A stretch of DNA of 64,000 nt from Cytophagales bacterium (GTDB lineage: Bacteria > Bacteroidota > Bacteroidia > Cytophagales > Cyclobacteriaceae): assembly GCA_025359125.1 (NCBI GenBank), contig JANYHI010000068.1, positions 124,001 through 188,000 on the forward strand, given 5' to 3'. This document shows positions 18,941-27,619 of this stretch, one piece after another; within the stretch, counting starts at the first letter, position 1; the number at the start of each line of letters is the position of its first letter. The notes below the pieces were generated by a model that was given only the letters and a program-made list of their open reading frames with translations, was not told the DNA's origin and made no database searches. The position numbers were made by a program, and so were the translations under genes.

Positions 18941-19852
18941 ATGGGTTTACAAAAAAAATACACATTCAACTACATAGAAAACTGTAATATGTGTGGTTCA
19001 GATTCATCTACGCATAAAATATTAGGCAAGCGCTTAAATCGTTCACAGGGTAAAAATCCAAGGAATAAAATCGGGATAACAACAACCGTTGTGAAGTGTA
19101 ACGACTGTCGTCTTATCTACTCAAACCCACAACCAATTCCGAATAGCATTCAAGATCATTATGGAGTACCACCAGAAGATTATTGGAATGAGGATTACTT
19201 CACAGTTAACCCAGAATATTTTAAAACTGAAATAGAGACTTTAAAAAAACTTTACAATTTTAAAGAAGGAGATAAAGCTCTAGACATTGGGGCGGGTATA
19301 GGGAAATGTATGATTGCCTTAACAAACGCAGGTTTTGATACGTACGGGTTTGAACCCTCAGAATCATTCCAGTCAAGAGCAATACAAAAAATGAATATCA
19401 ATCCTGAAAGACTTACTCTTAACTCAATTGAAAACGCAGAGTTACCCAATAACTATTTTGACTTCATAACTTTTGGTGCTGTACTGGAACATTTGTATGA
19501 TCCATCTGCATCAATTAATAAGGCAATGAATTGGTTAAAACCGGGAGGCGTAATGCAAATTGAAGTTCCGTCTTCGGATTGGCTTATTAATAAAATATTG
19601 AATGCGTTCTATAAGGTGAAGGGACTAGATTACGTTGCTAACATTAGTCCAATGCATGAGCCATTTCATCTATATGAATTTTCATTAAAGTCGTTTCAGA
19701 AAAATGCAAAGATGAACAATTACTCAATTTTGCATTCTGAATACTATGTAGCTCAAACCTATATGCCCAGGATTCTAGATACTTTACTTGTGCCTTATAT
19801 GAGATTTACAAATACGGGGATGCAGTTATGCGTGTGGTTAAGGAAACAATAG
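18941..19852 (+). CDS. Zinc-ribbon class I SAM methyltransferase
   Basis: The ORF track starts with GTG at 18929; the ATG at 18941 gives 303 residues. The N-terminus has a four-cysteine zinc-ribbon-like pair, CNMC and CNDC, the second in the typical VKCNDCRLIYSNPQP context. The methyltransferase domain follows, with ALDIGAGIGKCMIAL, YGFEPSE, FDFITFGAVLEHLYDP and WLKPGGVMQIEVPS. Such enzymes are common in polysaccharide and sugar-modification loci, where some act on deoxysugar intermediates. It precedes the surface-glycan region by 114 bases and may belong to it. Substrate unknown. Confidence 0.85.
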   Translation: MGLQKKYTFNYIENCNMCGSDSSTHKILGKRLNRSQGKNPRNKIGITTTVVKCNDCRLIYSNPQPIPNSIQDHYGVPPEDYWNEDYFTVNPEYFKTEIETLKKLYNFKEGDKALDIGAGIGKCMIALTNAGFDTYGFEPSESFQSRAIQKMNINPERLTLNSIENAELPNNYFDFITFGAVLEHLYDPSASINKAMNWLKPGGVMQIEVPSSDWLINKILNAFYKVKGLDYVANISPMHEPFHLYEFSLKSFQKNAKMNNYSILHSEYYVAQTYMPRILDTLLVPYMRFTNTGMQLCVWLRKQ

Positions 19853-19966
19853 CTTTAGAGTTACTGGTAGTATCACAAATTGAATAGGAATAATTCATCT
19901 TTATAATTAACTTATTGTCCATCAAAGTTTCAGGTTATTTTATTAACAAACACAAATACCCACTAT

Positions 19967-22807
19967 ATGGCTCTAAAAAGAATTGTAACATTTGACAACA
20001 TGACAGAATTGCGAGCAAGCAATATTTTTTCAACAACAACTCAAAGTGAATTAGTGGCTGAAATACTTGGCTATTATTCAATTAATGATGGAGGTTCAGG
20101 TCAGCTCTATTATGACAGTGTAAGTACATTAGCGGATAATGGAGGAAGTGTAATAAAGCCTAACAGTATTGGAGTTGGGTCGCCAGGAAGGTGGATTGGT
20201 ATTTTTGAAAATGATATTTATAATTTAAAGCGTTTTGGTGCTAAAGCTGATTATGGAAGTGGTAACACTAATAACTCACCAATTATTCAAACAGTCATCG
20301 ATAGTTTAACTCAAGGATCAGTAATAACATTATTCATTCCGGCTGGTAAATATTATTGTCTTAATACCATTAATGTTGTTGATAAGCCTATACACCTTGA
20401 GGGTGAGGGCACTGAAGCATATAGTGTTGGGGTGTCAAAACTAATGTTTCCTGTAAGTAAAGTGGGTATCAGTTGGACGAGAACAATAACTTATGGATAT
20501 CAGAAAGGCGCTATTAAAAACTTGGTGATTGAAGCAGAAGCCAAAAATCCATTAGATGTTTTTCCTTTCCTCTATAATGGTATTGAGATTTCATCGGTTA
20601 CCACTGTTAGTCATGTACGAGTAATTGGTTTTAGCGGAAATGGCATACAGATTACGAGTGCAGTTGGCCTGGGTACTGATGCTTCGTTAAGCTATTTTGA
20701 GAAAGTTGTTTCATCAAATAATAATGGGAGTGGGTTTTATATTGGAGGTCCAGATGTAAATCAAATCTCTTTTATTGGATGTGATGTTAGAGACAATAGC
20801 AGATACGGATTTGAGGATGCAAGTTTTTTGGGGAACCAGTATTTTGGTTGCTCTGGTCATGCCAACACCCTTGGTCATTTCTATTGTGTTGGGCTAAATG
20901 CTTACTCAACTTATGTGGGTTGTTATGGTGAAGGAGATGGGTCTGCAGCCTCCACTATTACATCACCGTATTCAACGGTAGTTGGAGGCATACATGCAAA
21001 TGGATTATCCAATGCACCTTATTGGGCTGGGTTTAAAATGTATAACAAAGGATTAAACTTCATAAAGAATGACCCTGGATCTGGTCAAGATATAGGAATA
21101 GGTCTTCATGAAGGACAGATGGATTTTTACGGACCCGGAGGAGAAGCATTTTATTTAAAAAATAAAAGTGCCTACCCAGGAACCTACTTCTCCATGGAGG
21201 CTGGAATTAATGCACCTGGAGAAAGTCAGCTATGGGAAATGTTAGGTATTGGCCAAATACTAAGAATACCTTACGAAGCTCAGATTCCTTTTCCTTCAAA
21301 TCTGCCTCCACGGTATCTAAGACATGCAACTCATGCATTCAGGCAAATATATCTGAATGGTAAATTCGTAGGATTTACATTCGATAATCTACAAACTCAA
21401 CTAAATAATGGCTACTACTCTACTGTAAATTATCATCAGGGTGATTTATTCTTCAACGCTAGATATGACGGATCTAATCCAATCGGGTGGATGTGCTATT
21501 CAAATGGAAGTGTGGGAGTTTATAGTGAAGGATTAACGGCAACCAATCCAAGTGGTGGCACTATCCTAACATTGAATGCCATAACATCAGCTTTGCACGA
21601 AGGTCAATCCATTTTAGTGAATGGAATTGCCTCCATGATTATGGATTTTAGCAATGGTGATAAGACAAAACCTATAATGGATAAAGACATGGGCATTTTT
21701 TCCACCCCAAAGTCCATTTCATATGTTGCTCCATTATTTAAACCATTCAGTGACTCTTCAGCAACAATTGATTTAACTTACTTTGGTGACGGATCAGATG
21801 GCGATGCGATTATAACTTCAGCTACTCAAACCGCTGGCACTTGGTTAGCATCTGGATTATTAAGTCGCGATGCTTATCTAAATAATCTTTCAATCAATTC
21901 TTTGGGTTCCCTTGATCTTAATGGGTATCGGCTTTTCGTTTTGAACACCCTTGATATTGCAGCTGCTAATAGTAATTCTATTCATAGCAATGCTAACAAC
22001 GGTGCGAATGCAAGCTCAGCCACTGGAGCAAGCGCTGTCTCAGCATCAACATCTAAAACTATTGGCGTTGGTACACAAGGAGGTGCGGGAGGCTCAGGTG
22101 GAACTGCTGCTGGTGCTCAAGCCGTTTCAATATCAGCACCATCTCCATCTAATGGTGGGAGATCAGGTTCAGGAGGCGCTGCAGGAAGTGGATCAAGTGG
22201 TGCAGGTGGAGTTGCGAGAGTTTCTTTAGCTCCTACAAATTCTCTTAAGTTAAAGAGGCTTACTTTAGATTTGATTCGCGGAGCAACATTATTAGTCGGT
22301 GGTGGTGGCGCTCCAGGAGGAGCTGGTGGTGGTGGGGATGGAACAGCAGGAGGAGGAGGAGGATCTGGTGGAAATGGAGGCAATGTTGGATTGGTTTCCG
22401 CTAGAACTATAAATCGTAGCGCTTCGACTGCCGTTGGAGCTATAAGCATGCTAGGCGGCAATGGTGGGTCCGGCTTTTCTTCATCTGCTGGTAACCGAGG
22501 TGGTGGAGCAGGAGCTGGTGGTGGTTGGTTAGTGATAATTTATAAATTTCTTACAGGAGTGAATGGCAATAATGTAATAAGATGTAATGGTGGCAAAGGA
22601 GGTAATGGGGGTAACGGATTTGGTACTGGTGTAGGAGGGGCAGGCGGAAATGGAGGATATGGCGGTCGAATCACTTTGATAAATACCGGTGCCAATACCA
22701 TTGTGGAATTAGATAATACTCTAACTGCAGGTACAAATGGAAGTAGTGCTGCTGGTAATACTGGTGGTGGTGGTGGAAATGGTACGCTAACTCAATCAAA
22801 TTTATAA
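19967..22807 (+). CDS. Phage tail-spike-like beta-helix protein with glycine-rich C-terminus
   Basis: A 946-residue protein with no signal peptide. Residues 1-85 resemble the N-terminal domain of phage tail fibres and spikes (GGSGQLYYDS, then a GRWIGIF strand). Residues about 86-340 look like a pectate-lyase-3/beta-helix domain (NLKRFGAKADYGSGN, then repeated short strands such as NSRYGFEDASFLGNQYFGCS). A middle beta-rich region follows. Residues 684-946 are extremely rich in glycine (GGGGAPGGAGGGGDG type), similar in composition to polyglycine tail-tip adhesins. In phages such proteins bind or cut surface glycans. Here it sits directly ahead of polysaccharide genes on the same strand. Phage origin, secretion route and activity are inference. 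Alternatives are a glycan epimerase or lyase. Confidence 0.75.
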   Translation: MALKRIVTFDNMTELRASNIFSTTTQSELVAEILGYYSINDGGSGQLYYDSVSTLADNGGSVIKPNSIGVGSPGRWIGIFENDIYNLKRFGAKADYGSGNTNNSPIIQTVIDSLTQGSVITLFIPAGKYYCLNTINVVDKPIHLEGEGTEAYSVGVSKLMFPVSKVGISWTRTITYGYQKGAIKNLVIEAEAKNPLDVFPFLYNGIEISSVTTVSHVRVIGFSGNGIQITSAVGLGTDASLSYFEKVVSSNNNGSGFYIGGPDVNQISFIGCDVRDNSRYGFEDASFLGNQYFGCSGHANTLGHFYCVGLNAYSTYVGCYGEGDGSAASTITSPYSTVVGGIHANGLSNAPYWAGFKMYNKGLNFIKNDPGSGQDIGIGLHEGQMDFYGPGGEAFYLKNKSAYPGTYFSMEAGINAPGESQLWEMLGIGQILRIPYEAQIPFPSNLPPRYLRHATHAFRQIYLNGKFVGFTFDNLQTQLNNGYYSTVNYHQGDLFFNARYDGSNPIGWMCYSNGSVGVYSEGLTATNPSGGTILTLNAITSALHEGQSILVNGIASMIMDFSNGDKTKPIMDKDMGIFSTPKSISYVAPLFKPFSDSSATIDLTYFGDGSDGDAIITSATQTAGTWLASGLLSRDAYLNNLSINSLGSLDLNGYRLFVLNTLDIAAANSNSIHSNANNGANASSATGASAVSASTSKTIGVGTQGGAGGSGGTAAGAQAVSISAPSPSNGGRSGSGGAAGSGSSGAGGVARVSLAPTNSLKLKRLTLDLIRGATLLVGGGGAPGGAGGGGDGTAGGGGGSGGNGGNVGLVSARTINRSASTAVGAISMLGGNGGSGFSSSAGNRGGGAGAGGGWLVIIYKFLTGVNGNNVIRCNGGKGGNGGNGFGTGVGGAGGNGGYGGRITLINTGANTIVELDNTLTAGTNGSSAAGNTGGGGGNGTLTQSNL

Positions 22808-22849
22808 GTAGTTGAATTTTTCAGCACATTAGCTTTCGTTTACTCTTTT

Positions 22850-24181
22850 ATGGAACTTAGGGATTTCATAGTTACCCCCATTTTACTAATGGTGATTTGT
22901 GTAGCATCCTACATAATAAGACCTTTAGTAACAGATGCCGTTAATCGTGCCTATTTTTTCCCTGCGCTATGGCTAAAGATAATTGGTGCTATTAGTATAG
23001 GCATTATTTATCAATTTTATTATGATGGCGGTGATACATTTATGTATCATACTTATGGAAGTCGCTTTGTTTGGGAAGCCTTTTGCGATTCCCCTTCAAA
23101 AGGTCTGAAATTACTTTTTTCAGATGGAATAGATCAGGCAGGCGTTTACAAATACACTTCTCAAATTTATTTTTTTCGTGACCCTGCATCATATACTATC
23201 GTTCGCATTGCCTCTATTTTTGATTTGATAACTTTTTCTACCTACTCAGCTACTGCTGTGTTATTTGCTGTGTTTAGTTTTATAGGTATGTGGATGTTCT
23301 TCCTTACCTTCTACAAGCAATATCCACATTTACATAAAGGTTTTGCGCTGGCGGCATTTTTCATGCCTTCCGTTTTCTTCTGGGGTTCAGGTGTTTTGAA
23401 AGATTCAATTACACTGGCGTGTTTAGGAATTGCAACGTACCAGTTTTATAAAATTTTCTTTGAACGCAAAATCACCTTCATCAATTTTCTAATTCTCCTC
23501 ATTGCGTTATACGGAATTTTCAGTGTAAAAAAATTTGTACTTCAAGCATACCTACCTGCAGCAATCGTATGGATCTTTGCCCGAAATCTCGGACATATTC
23601 GCTCCTTTGTATTGAAATTAATGTTAGTGCCTTTTGTTGCCATAATCGTGATCGCGTCAGCTTACTATGCTATTGTAAAAGTGGGCGAAGATGATGCGCG
23701 CTATTCCATTTCTAAAATTGCAGAGACCGCTCAGGTTACCGCGTACGATATCCGGTATTGGTCGGGTCGTGATGCTGGTTCTGGTTATTCGCTCGGAGAA
23801 CTGGATGGCACGTTTGGCTCGATGGTTCGATTGGCGCCACAGGCTATTAATGTTTCGTTGTTTCGTCCTTATATATGGGAAGTACGAAATCCACTAATGC
23901 TTTTATCGGCAATGGAAAGTTCTTGTTTGTTAGGCTTTGCTCTTTATGTAATATTCAAGAAGCGATCCTTATTCCTTGCTGCATTTTCCAATTCAAATGT
24001 AATTTTTGCAATGGTGTTTTCCATTTCCTTTTCCTTTGCAGTGGGTATATCTACTTTTAACTTTGGAACGCTTGTGCGCTACAAAATTCCCTTACTTCCT
24101 TTTTTCCTTACCGCACTTATTCTGATGATGGATTATGAAAAAAGCTATAGGAAATTAGATGAATTTGAAAGCACTGAATAG
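22850..24181 (+). CDS. Polytopic membrane protein, Wzy-like (candidate glycan polymerase or flippase partner)
   Basis: A 443-residue integral membrane protein with about ten hydrophobic segments spread from residue 8 to 430 and a larger loop around residues 275-330 (EDDARYSISK through DGTFGSMVRL). The early IYQFYYDGGDTFMYH motif and the FFMPSVFFWGSGVLKDSI segment recall membrane proteins of Bacteroidetes polysaccharide loci, some of them O-antigen polymerase-like. I cannot assign a reaction. It lies 42 bases after the beta-helix gene. Its first residues (MELRDFIV) recur in a broken copy 176 bases past its stop. Confidence 0.65.
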   Translation: MELRDFIVTPILLMVICVASYIIRPLVTDAVNRAYFFPALWLKIIGAISIGIIYQFYYDGGDTFMYHTYGSRFVWEAFCDSPSKGLKLLFSDGIDQAGVYKYTSQIYFFRDPASYTIVRIASIFDLITFSTYSATAVLFAVFSFIGMWMFFLTFYKQYPHLHKGFALAAFFMPSVFFWGSGVLKDSITLACLGIATYQFYKIFFERKITFINFLILLIALYGIFSVKKFVLQAYLPAAIVWIFARNLGHIRSFVLKLMLVPFVAIIVIASAYYAIVKVGEDDARYSISKIAETAQVTAYDIRYWSGRDAGSGYSLGELDGTFGSMVRLAPQAINVSLFRPYIWEVRNPLMLLSAMESSCLLGFALYVIFKKRSLFLAAFSNSNVIFAMVFSISFSFAVGISTFNFGTLVRYKIPLLPFFLTALILMMDYEKSYRKLDEFESTE

Positions 24182-24265
24182 CAGTTCATAATTTTCTTTT
24201 TGCCTTCTGCGTCAATTCATTTTTGTAGTTCAAATGAGTACTCAAAAAAACAGGAGAGTAAACTG

Positions 24266-24331
24266 ATGTTTATTCTTTTAAAACGCATAATTAATTTCTT
24301 GTTCGTCAAGTTCAAAGAAGAGACACCCTGA
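24266..24331 (+). pseudogene. Vestigial or truncated gene start (21 codons) with Shine-Dalgarno
   Basis: A short ORF, MFILLKRIINFLFVKFKEETP, is preceded by AGGAGAG seven bases before the ATG, a good ribosome site for this phylum. The hydrophobic/basic start resembles the N-terminus of a longer transferase-like protein. It is either a remnant of a lost gene or a small leader peptide. It lies in the 231-base gap between the Wzy-like and acyltransferase genes. Confidence 0.3.
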
Positions 24332-24357
24332 AGGTTACTTTATTACCGATTATCGCC

Positions 24358-24405
24358 ATGGAGCTAAGAAACTTCATTGTTGAAGCACATTTAATGCTAT
24401 GCTGA
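24358..24405 (+). pseudogene. Remnant 5' end of a paralogue of the 22850-24181 gene
   Basis: Translation from the ATG gives MELRNFIVEAHLMLC and then TGA. The intact gene at 22850 begins MELRDFIVTPILLMVIC. Seven of the first eight residues match (only D/N differs), and LM near position 13 also aligns. This is best explained as the start of a lost paralogue, left after deletion or replacement. The match is short, so chance cannot be fully excluded. Confidence 0.5.
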
Positions 24406-24412
24406 TTATAAT

Positions 24413-25519
24413 CTAATTAGCTGATGCAGTGCTAGCAATAATTACAAATTTCTTTTTCAAGTTCAAAAAGTATTTTTCAAAATAAGTATATGAAAAATAA
24501 GAAATTAATATCGTTGTGCTGAGTATAACAAAATAAACAATAAAATATTTGTATGGCGGGGAAACGTTCGCTCTACCAAAGATTTTAGAAAAGAAGAAAA
24601 TTAAAAGTGGATGAATGACATAAATTCCGTATGATATTTTTCCTAAAAAATCGAACACATTGATCTCTAAATTAATTATTCTGTTATTAATTCTTATCTG
24701 TCCAATTATCAATCCAAGGGCAACCACACAAATAATTTCATTGTCAATTATTGAGGCCAAATGAAATTTGTTAATTGCCACTAATAAAACTATAAACCAG
24801 CAAGAACCCTGATATATTTTATTATCGGTTGTTAGTAAAAACAACTTATTTTTTTGGTTATACAGTATAGCGCCCAATGCCCCAATCATCATACAATGAA
24901 ATCGTGTAACCGTTATTATGTCTTCAAGAAGAGTATTTGGATAAAAAGAATGGAGAAAAACTTTTGTCCCTAATAGAATGGCAATAATAAAGACAATAAT
25001 GGGGACAATATTTTTTTCGATTTTTTTATTGAACCAAGGCCAGAATAAGTAAAACTGTTCTTCCACTCCTAAAGACCAATAATGTTCTAAAAAGGGTAAC
25101 GCAGTCCCTGCAATGAATGGAATGTTAGCAGCATAAAATAGATACAGGAACAACGATTTTAAATCCAGACCAAGGTCAAGTATAGCTATAGTAGTTACAG
25201 CAATAACCAAGTACAAATAATACAAAGGCCAAATGCGTAGGATTCTCCGTAGATAGAATTTTTTAACATTAATTGGCTGAACTTCTTTTTCGGCCTGAAG
25301 TAAATAGGTAATTAAAAAACCACTTAGGACAAAAAAAATACTTACTCCGTATCCTGCTAGAGTCAGTCCCTTAGGTGTACCATCCTGAAAAGTACCAAAT
25401 ATGTGAGGGTTAAGATTGAATTCTTTAAGAGCTAAAGTAATATGAGATAGCACTACAGCAATTGCAGCAATTGCTCTTAGTCCATTTAGTCCAGGAAAGT
25501 ATATTGGGTCATTTCTCAT
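24413..25519 (-). CDS. Acyltransferase 3 family membrane protein (OafA-like)
   Basis: A 368-residue membrane acyltransferase with about ten transmembrane helices. The family start YFPGLNGLRAIAAIAVVLSHI contains the conserved Arg and catalytic His. GVSIFFVLSGFLITYLL, RRILRIWPLYYLYL and HYWSLGVEEQFYLFWP follow, all standard motifs. These enzymes typically O-acetylate surface sugars, which fits the surrounding polysaccharide genes. By eye the gene is more A+T-rich than its neighbours, suggesting recent acquisition. It is on the minus strand with the next glycosyltransferase gene, 134 bases apart. The exact acceptor is unknown. Confidence 0.93.
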   Translation of the reverse strand: MRNDPIYFPGLNGLRAIAAIAVVLSHITLALKEFNLNPHIFGTFQDGTPKGLTLAGYGVSIFFVLSGFLITYLLQAEKEVQPINVKKFYLRRILRIWPLYYLYLVIAVTTIAILDLGLDLKSLFLYLFYAANIPFIAGTALPFLEHYWSLGVEEQFYLFWPWFNKKIEKNIVPIIVFIIAILLGTKVFLHSFYPNTLLEDIITVTRFHCMMIGALGAILYNQKNKLFLLTTDNKIYQGSCWFIVLLVAINKFHLASIIDNEIICVVALGLIIGQIRINNRIINLEINVFDFLGKISYGIYVIHPLLIFFFSKIFGRANVSPPYKYFIVYFVILSTTILISYFSYTYFEKYFLNLKKKFVIIASTASAN

Positions 25520-25653
25520 CTATTAATCTGTTGTGAATATATTTTTTTGATATTTAGCTACAGTCTTCAATATTAATAAAAGGATCAAAAAATGTTTTTT
25601 AAATCTTTAAAAACCAATTAGCGATATTCAGCTTTGAGATCAGTGATGTTAGT

Positions 25654-26748
25654 TTATTCAAACAACGATAAAAAGTTGGATGAATTGGATTCAACAGAAT
25701 AGTGATTCACTATTTTCTCACGGCCTTTCGTGCCCATAAGCTTCCGGAGTTCTGTATCTTCAATTAATTTCTGGATACTTTCTTCCCATTGTATTACTGA
25801 ATTGCACAAGAACCCATTTATTCCATCATCAATAATAATAGAGTTAACTCCAACGGGTGACGCTAGCGCGGGAATGCCGAGGGCTATATACTGAAGTGCC
25901 TTAAAACCACACTTACCTTTCGCCCAGATATCATCCGCAAGTGGCATAAGACCGATATCAAATTGTAATAAATCCTGAATCTCATTTTCCTTCGACCACT
26001 GCACAAAATGAAGGGATGATAATTCGAAGGTTGGTTTTTTATCAGCAATGACTGTAAACTTTAATCGACTGGAAAACTTTTTCTCCAGAAATTGAATGGC
26101 CGGAACAATAAAGTCAATGTATTGCAAAGTTGAATGTGTACCCGTCCAACCAATAGTGAATGTATCGGATTTTATTTTTTGCGAATACAATGCTGGATTA
26201 TGAAGTTTCTCAGCATCGATGGTAGTGGGATTCAAAAAAACGCGGCTATTAAATCGCTTTGCATAATCACGCAGGTATTCATTTCCGCAGCTAATCGCAT
26301 AACTCCATTTGCAAATTGAACTCACTTTCGAATGCCATTTTAATTTTGAAGCCAGGTTATTTTCCTCGCTGGTATTTGGCAGCCAGATGGCATCATCAAA
26401 ATCATAAATAATCTTTTTCCTAAATACTTTTGCTACCATCCACTCAAACCAAGGTGGACCAATGGGAGTTGCTTCACGGTGAATAAAGATGAAATCGTAA
26501 TGCCGAACCGAAGGCAAAAGCATTATGCGATCCAGAAACCCTTTAAGAACACCGAATATTTTGCGCGCAGAATTTCCTCGCTGATATAAAACCTTCCAAA
26601 CAGAAAGCGAGAGAAAAGAACGTACCTCAATTGAAAATCCATTTGATCGAAGTATGTCAAAATACTGCTCAAATCGAAACCGCTGCGAAGGCGCTTCACC
26701 AAGCGGGTACGGACAAATAAAAAGAATGCGTAATCTATTTTTTAGCAT
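25654..26748 (-). CDS. Glycosyltransferase, GT4-like
   Basis: A 364-residue GT-B type glycosyltransferase. The N-terminal Rossmann half begins ILFICPYPLGEAPSQRFRFEQY, a typical start for this group. The C-terminal nucleotide-sugar half has TIGWTGTHSTLQYI and FDIGLMPLADDIWAKGKCGFKALQYIALGIPALASPVG, where the second motif replaces the usual EX7E region. KIIYDFDDAIWLPN is also characteristic. It presumably transfers a sugar in assembly of the locus glycan at the cytoplasmic face. Only 18 bases separate its start from the divergent ABC permease gene. Donor and acceptor are not readable. Confidence 0.88.
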   Translation of the reverse strand: MLKNRLRILFICPYPLGEAPSQRFRFEQYFDILRSNGFSIEVRSFLSLSVWKVLYQRGNSARKIFGVLKGFLDRIMLLPSVRHYDFIFIHREATPIGPPWFEWMVAKVFRKKIIYDFDDAIWLPNTSEENNLASKLKWHSKVSSICKWSYAISCGNEYLRDYAKRFNSRVFLNPTTIDAEKLHNPALYSQKIKSDTFTIGWTGTHSTLQYIDFIVPAIQFLEKKFSSRLKFTVIADKKPTFELSSLHFVQWSKENEIQDLLQFDIGLMPLADDIWAKGKCGFKALQYIALGIPALASPVGVNSIIIDDGINGFLCNSVIQWEESIQKLIEDTELRKLMGTKGREKIVNHYSVESNSSNFLSLFE

Positions 26749-26766
26749 TTTTGTACAACAATTGAA

Positions 26767-27618
26767 ATGTCTTTCATGGATGTGAAGAAAGTTGATGATT
26801 TTTATTTTGAAATAAAGCCAAAATTAGCGTTCAGCTTGAATTTGAAGGAGTTAGTTGAGTATAAAGAACTCTTTTATTTTTTTACGTGGCGCGATGTAAA
26901 GGTCAAATATAAACAGACTGCGCTTGGTTTTCTCTGGGCTGTCCTTCAGCCTTTAATAATGATGGTCATCTTTACCTTCTTTATTGGAAAGGCAATGAAA
27001 GTTCCCTCTGATGATATGGACTACCCTATCTTCGCATTTTCAGGATTAATCTTGTGGACGGTCTTCTCATCAGGCATTACCAATGCTGGCAATAGTATGG
27101 TAAGCAACGCACAAATTATTAAGAAGATTTATTTCCCCAGATTGGTAATTCCTATTTCATCTATATTGGTTTCAGTTTTTGATTTCCTAATCGCCTTTTT
27201 GGTGTTCATCGTTTTGCTTTTAGTCTATCAACAACCCATTCATTTTGTTCAAGCCTTTATTCTTTGGCCAACTGGATTAGTTGTTGCGGTAATCGCTACT
27301 TTTGGCCCCGGCTGCTTGCTTGCAGCGTTGAATGTAAAGTACCGCGACTTTCGATATGTAATTCCTTTTTTAGTACAGGCGTTTTTATTTCTTACACCCG
27401 TAATCTATCCGATTTCAATTGTCTCGAACCCTTGGTTAAAATATTTGCTCGCGCTCAATCCAATGTATGCTGCAATAACAATTTTCAGAATGCCAATGAT
27501 GAATAGTGCTCCAGACATGACATTGCTTTGGGTAAGTCTGTCTTCAGGTGTAATTCTCTTTTTTATTGGGTTAACCTATTTTCGGAAGACGGAAATGTAC
27601 TTTGCAGATCTGGCGTAA
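26767..27618 (+). CDS. ABC-2 type polysaccharide export permease (Wzm-like)
   Basis: This 283-residue permease has six predicted transmembrane helices and the motifs of O-antigen/teichoic acid exporters: FFTWRDVKVKYKQTALGFLWAVLQPLIMMVIFTFF near the N-terminus, and LNVKYRDFRYVIPFLVQAFLFLTPVIYP in the C-terminal half. With the ATPase encoded 1 base downstream it should export a completed lipid-linked glycan across the inner membrane. The start codons of this gene and the minus-strand glycosyltransferase are only 18 bases apart. It begins a tightly packed run of genes reaching to 34543. Confidence 0.93.
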   Translation: MSFMDVKKVDDFYFEIKPKLAFSLNLKELVEYKELFYFFTWRDVKVKYKQTALGFLWAVLQPLIMMVIFTFFIGKAMKVPSDDMDYPIFAFSGLILWTVFSSGITNAGNSMVSNAQIIKKIYFPRLVIPISSILVSVFDFLIAFLVFIVLLLVYQQPIHFVQAFILWPTGLVVAVIATFGPGCLLAALNVKYRDFRYVIPFLVQAFLFLTPVIYPISIVSNPWLKYLLALNPMYAAITIFRMPMMNSAPDMTLLWVSLSSGVILFFIGLTYFRKTEMYFADLA

Positions 27619-27619
27619 C

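Noticed and set aside
21951-22229. Plus-strand 92-codon ORF inside the beta-helix gene
   Set aside because: Frame-shifted shadow of the real gene with no domain-like sequence.
22117-22461. Antisense proline-rich ORF of 114 codons
   Set aside because: It is the complement of GGT/GGA codons in the glycine-rich region; composition artefact.
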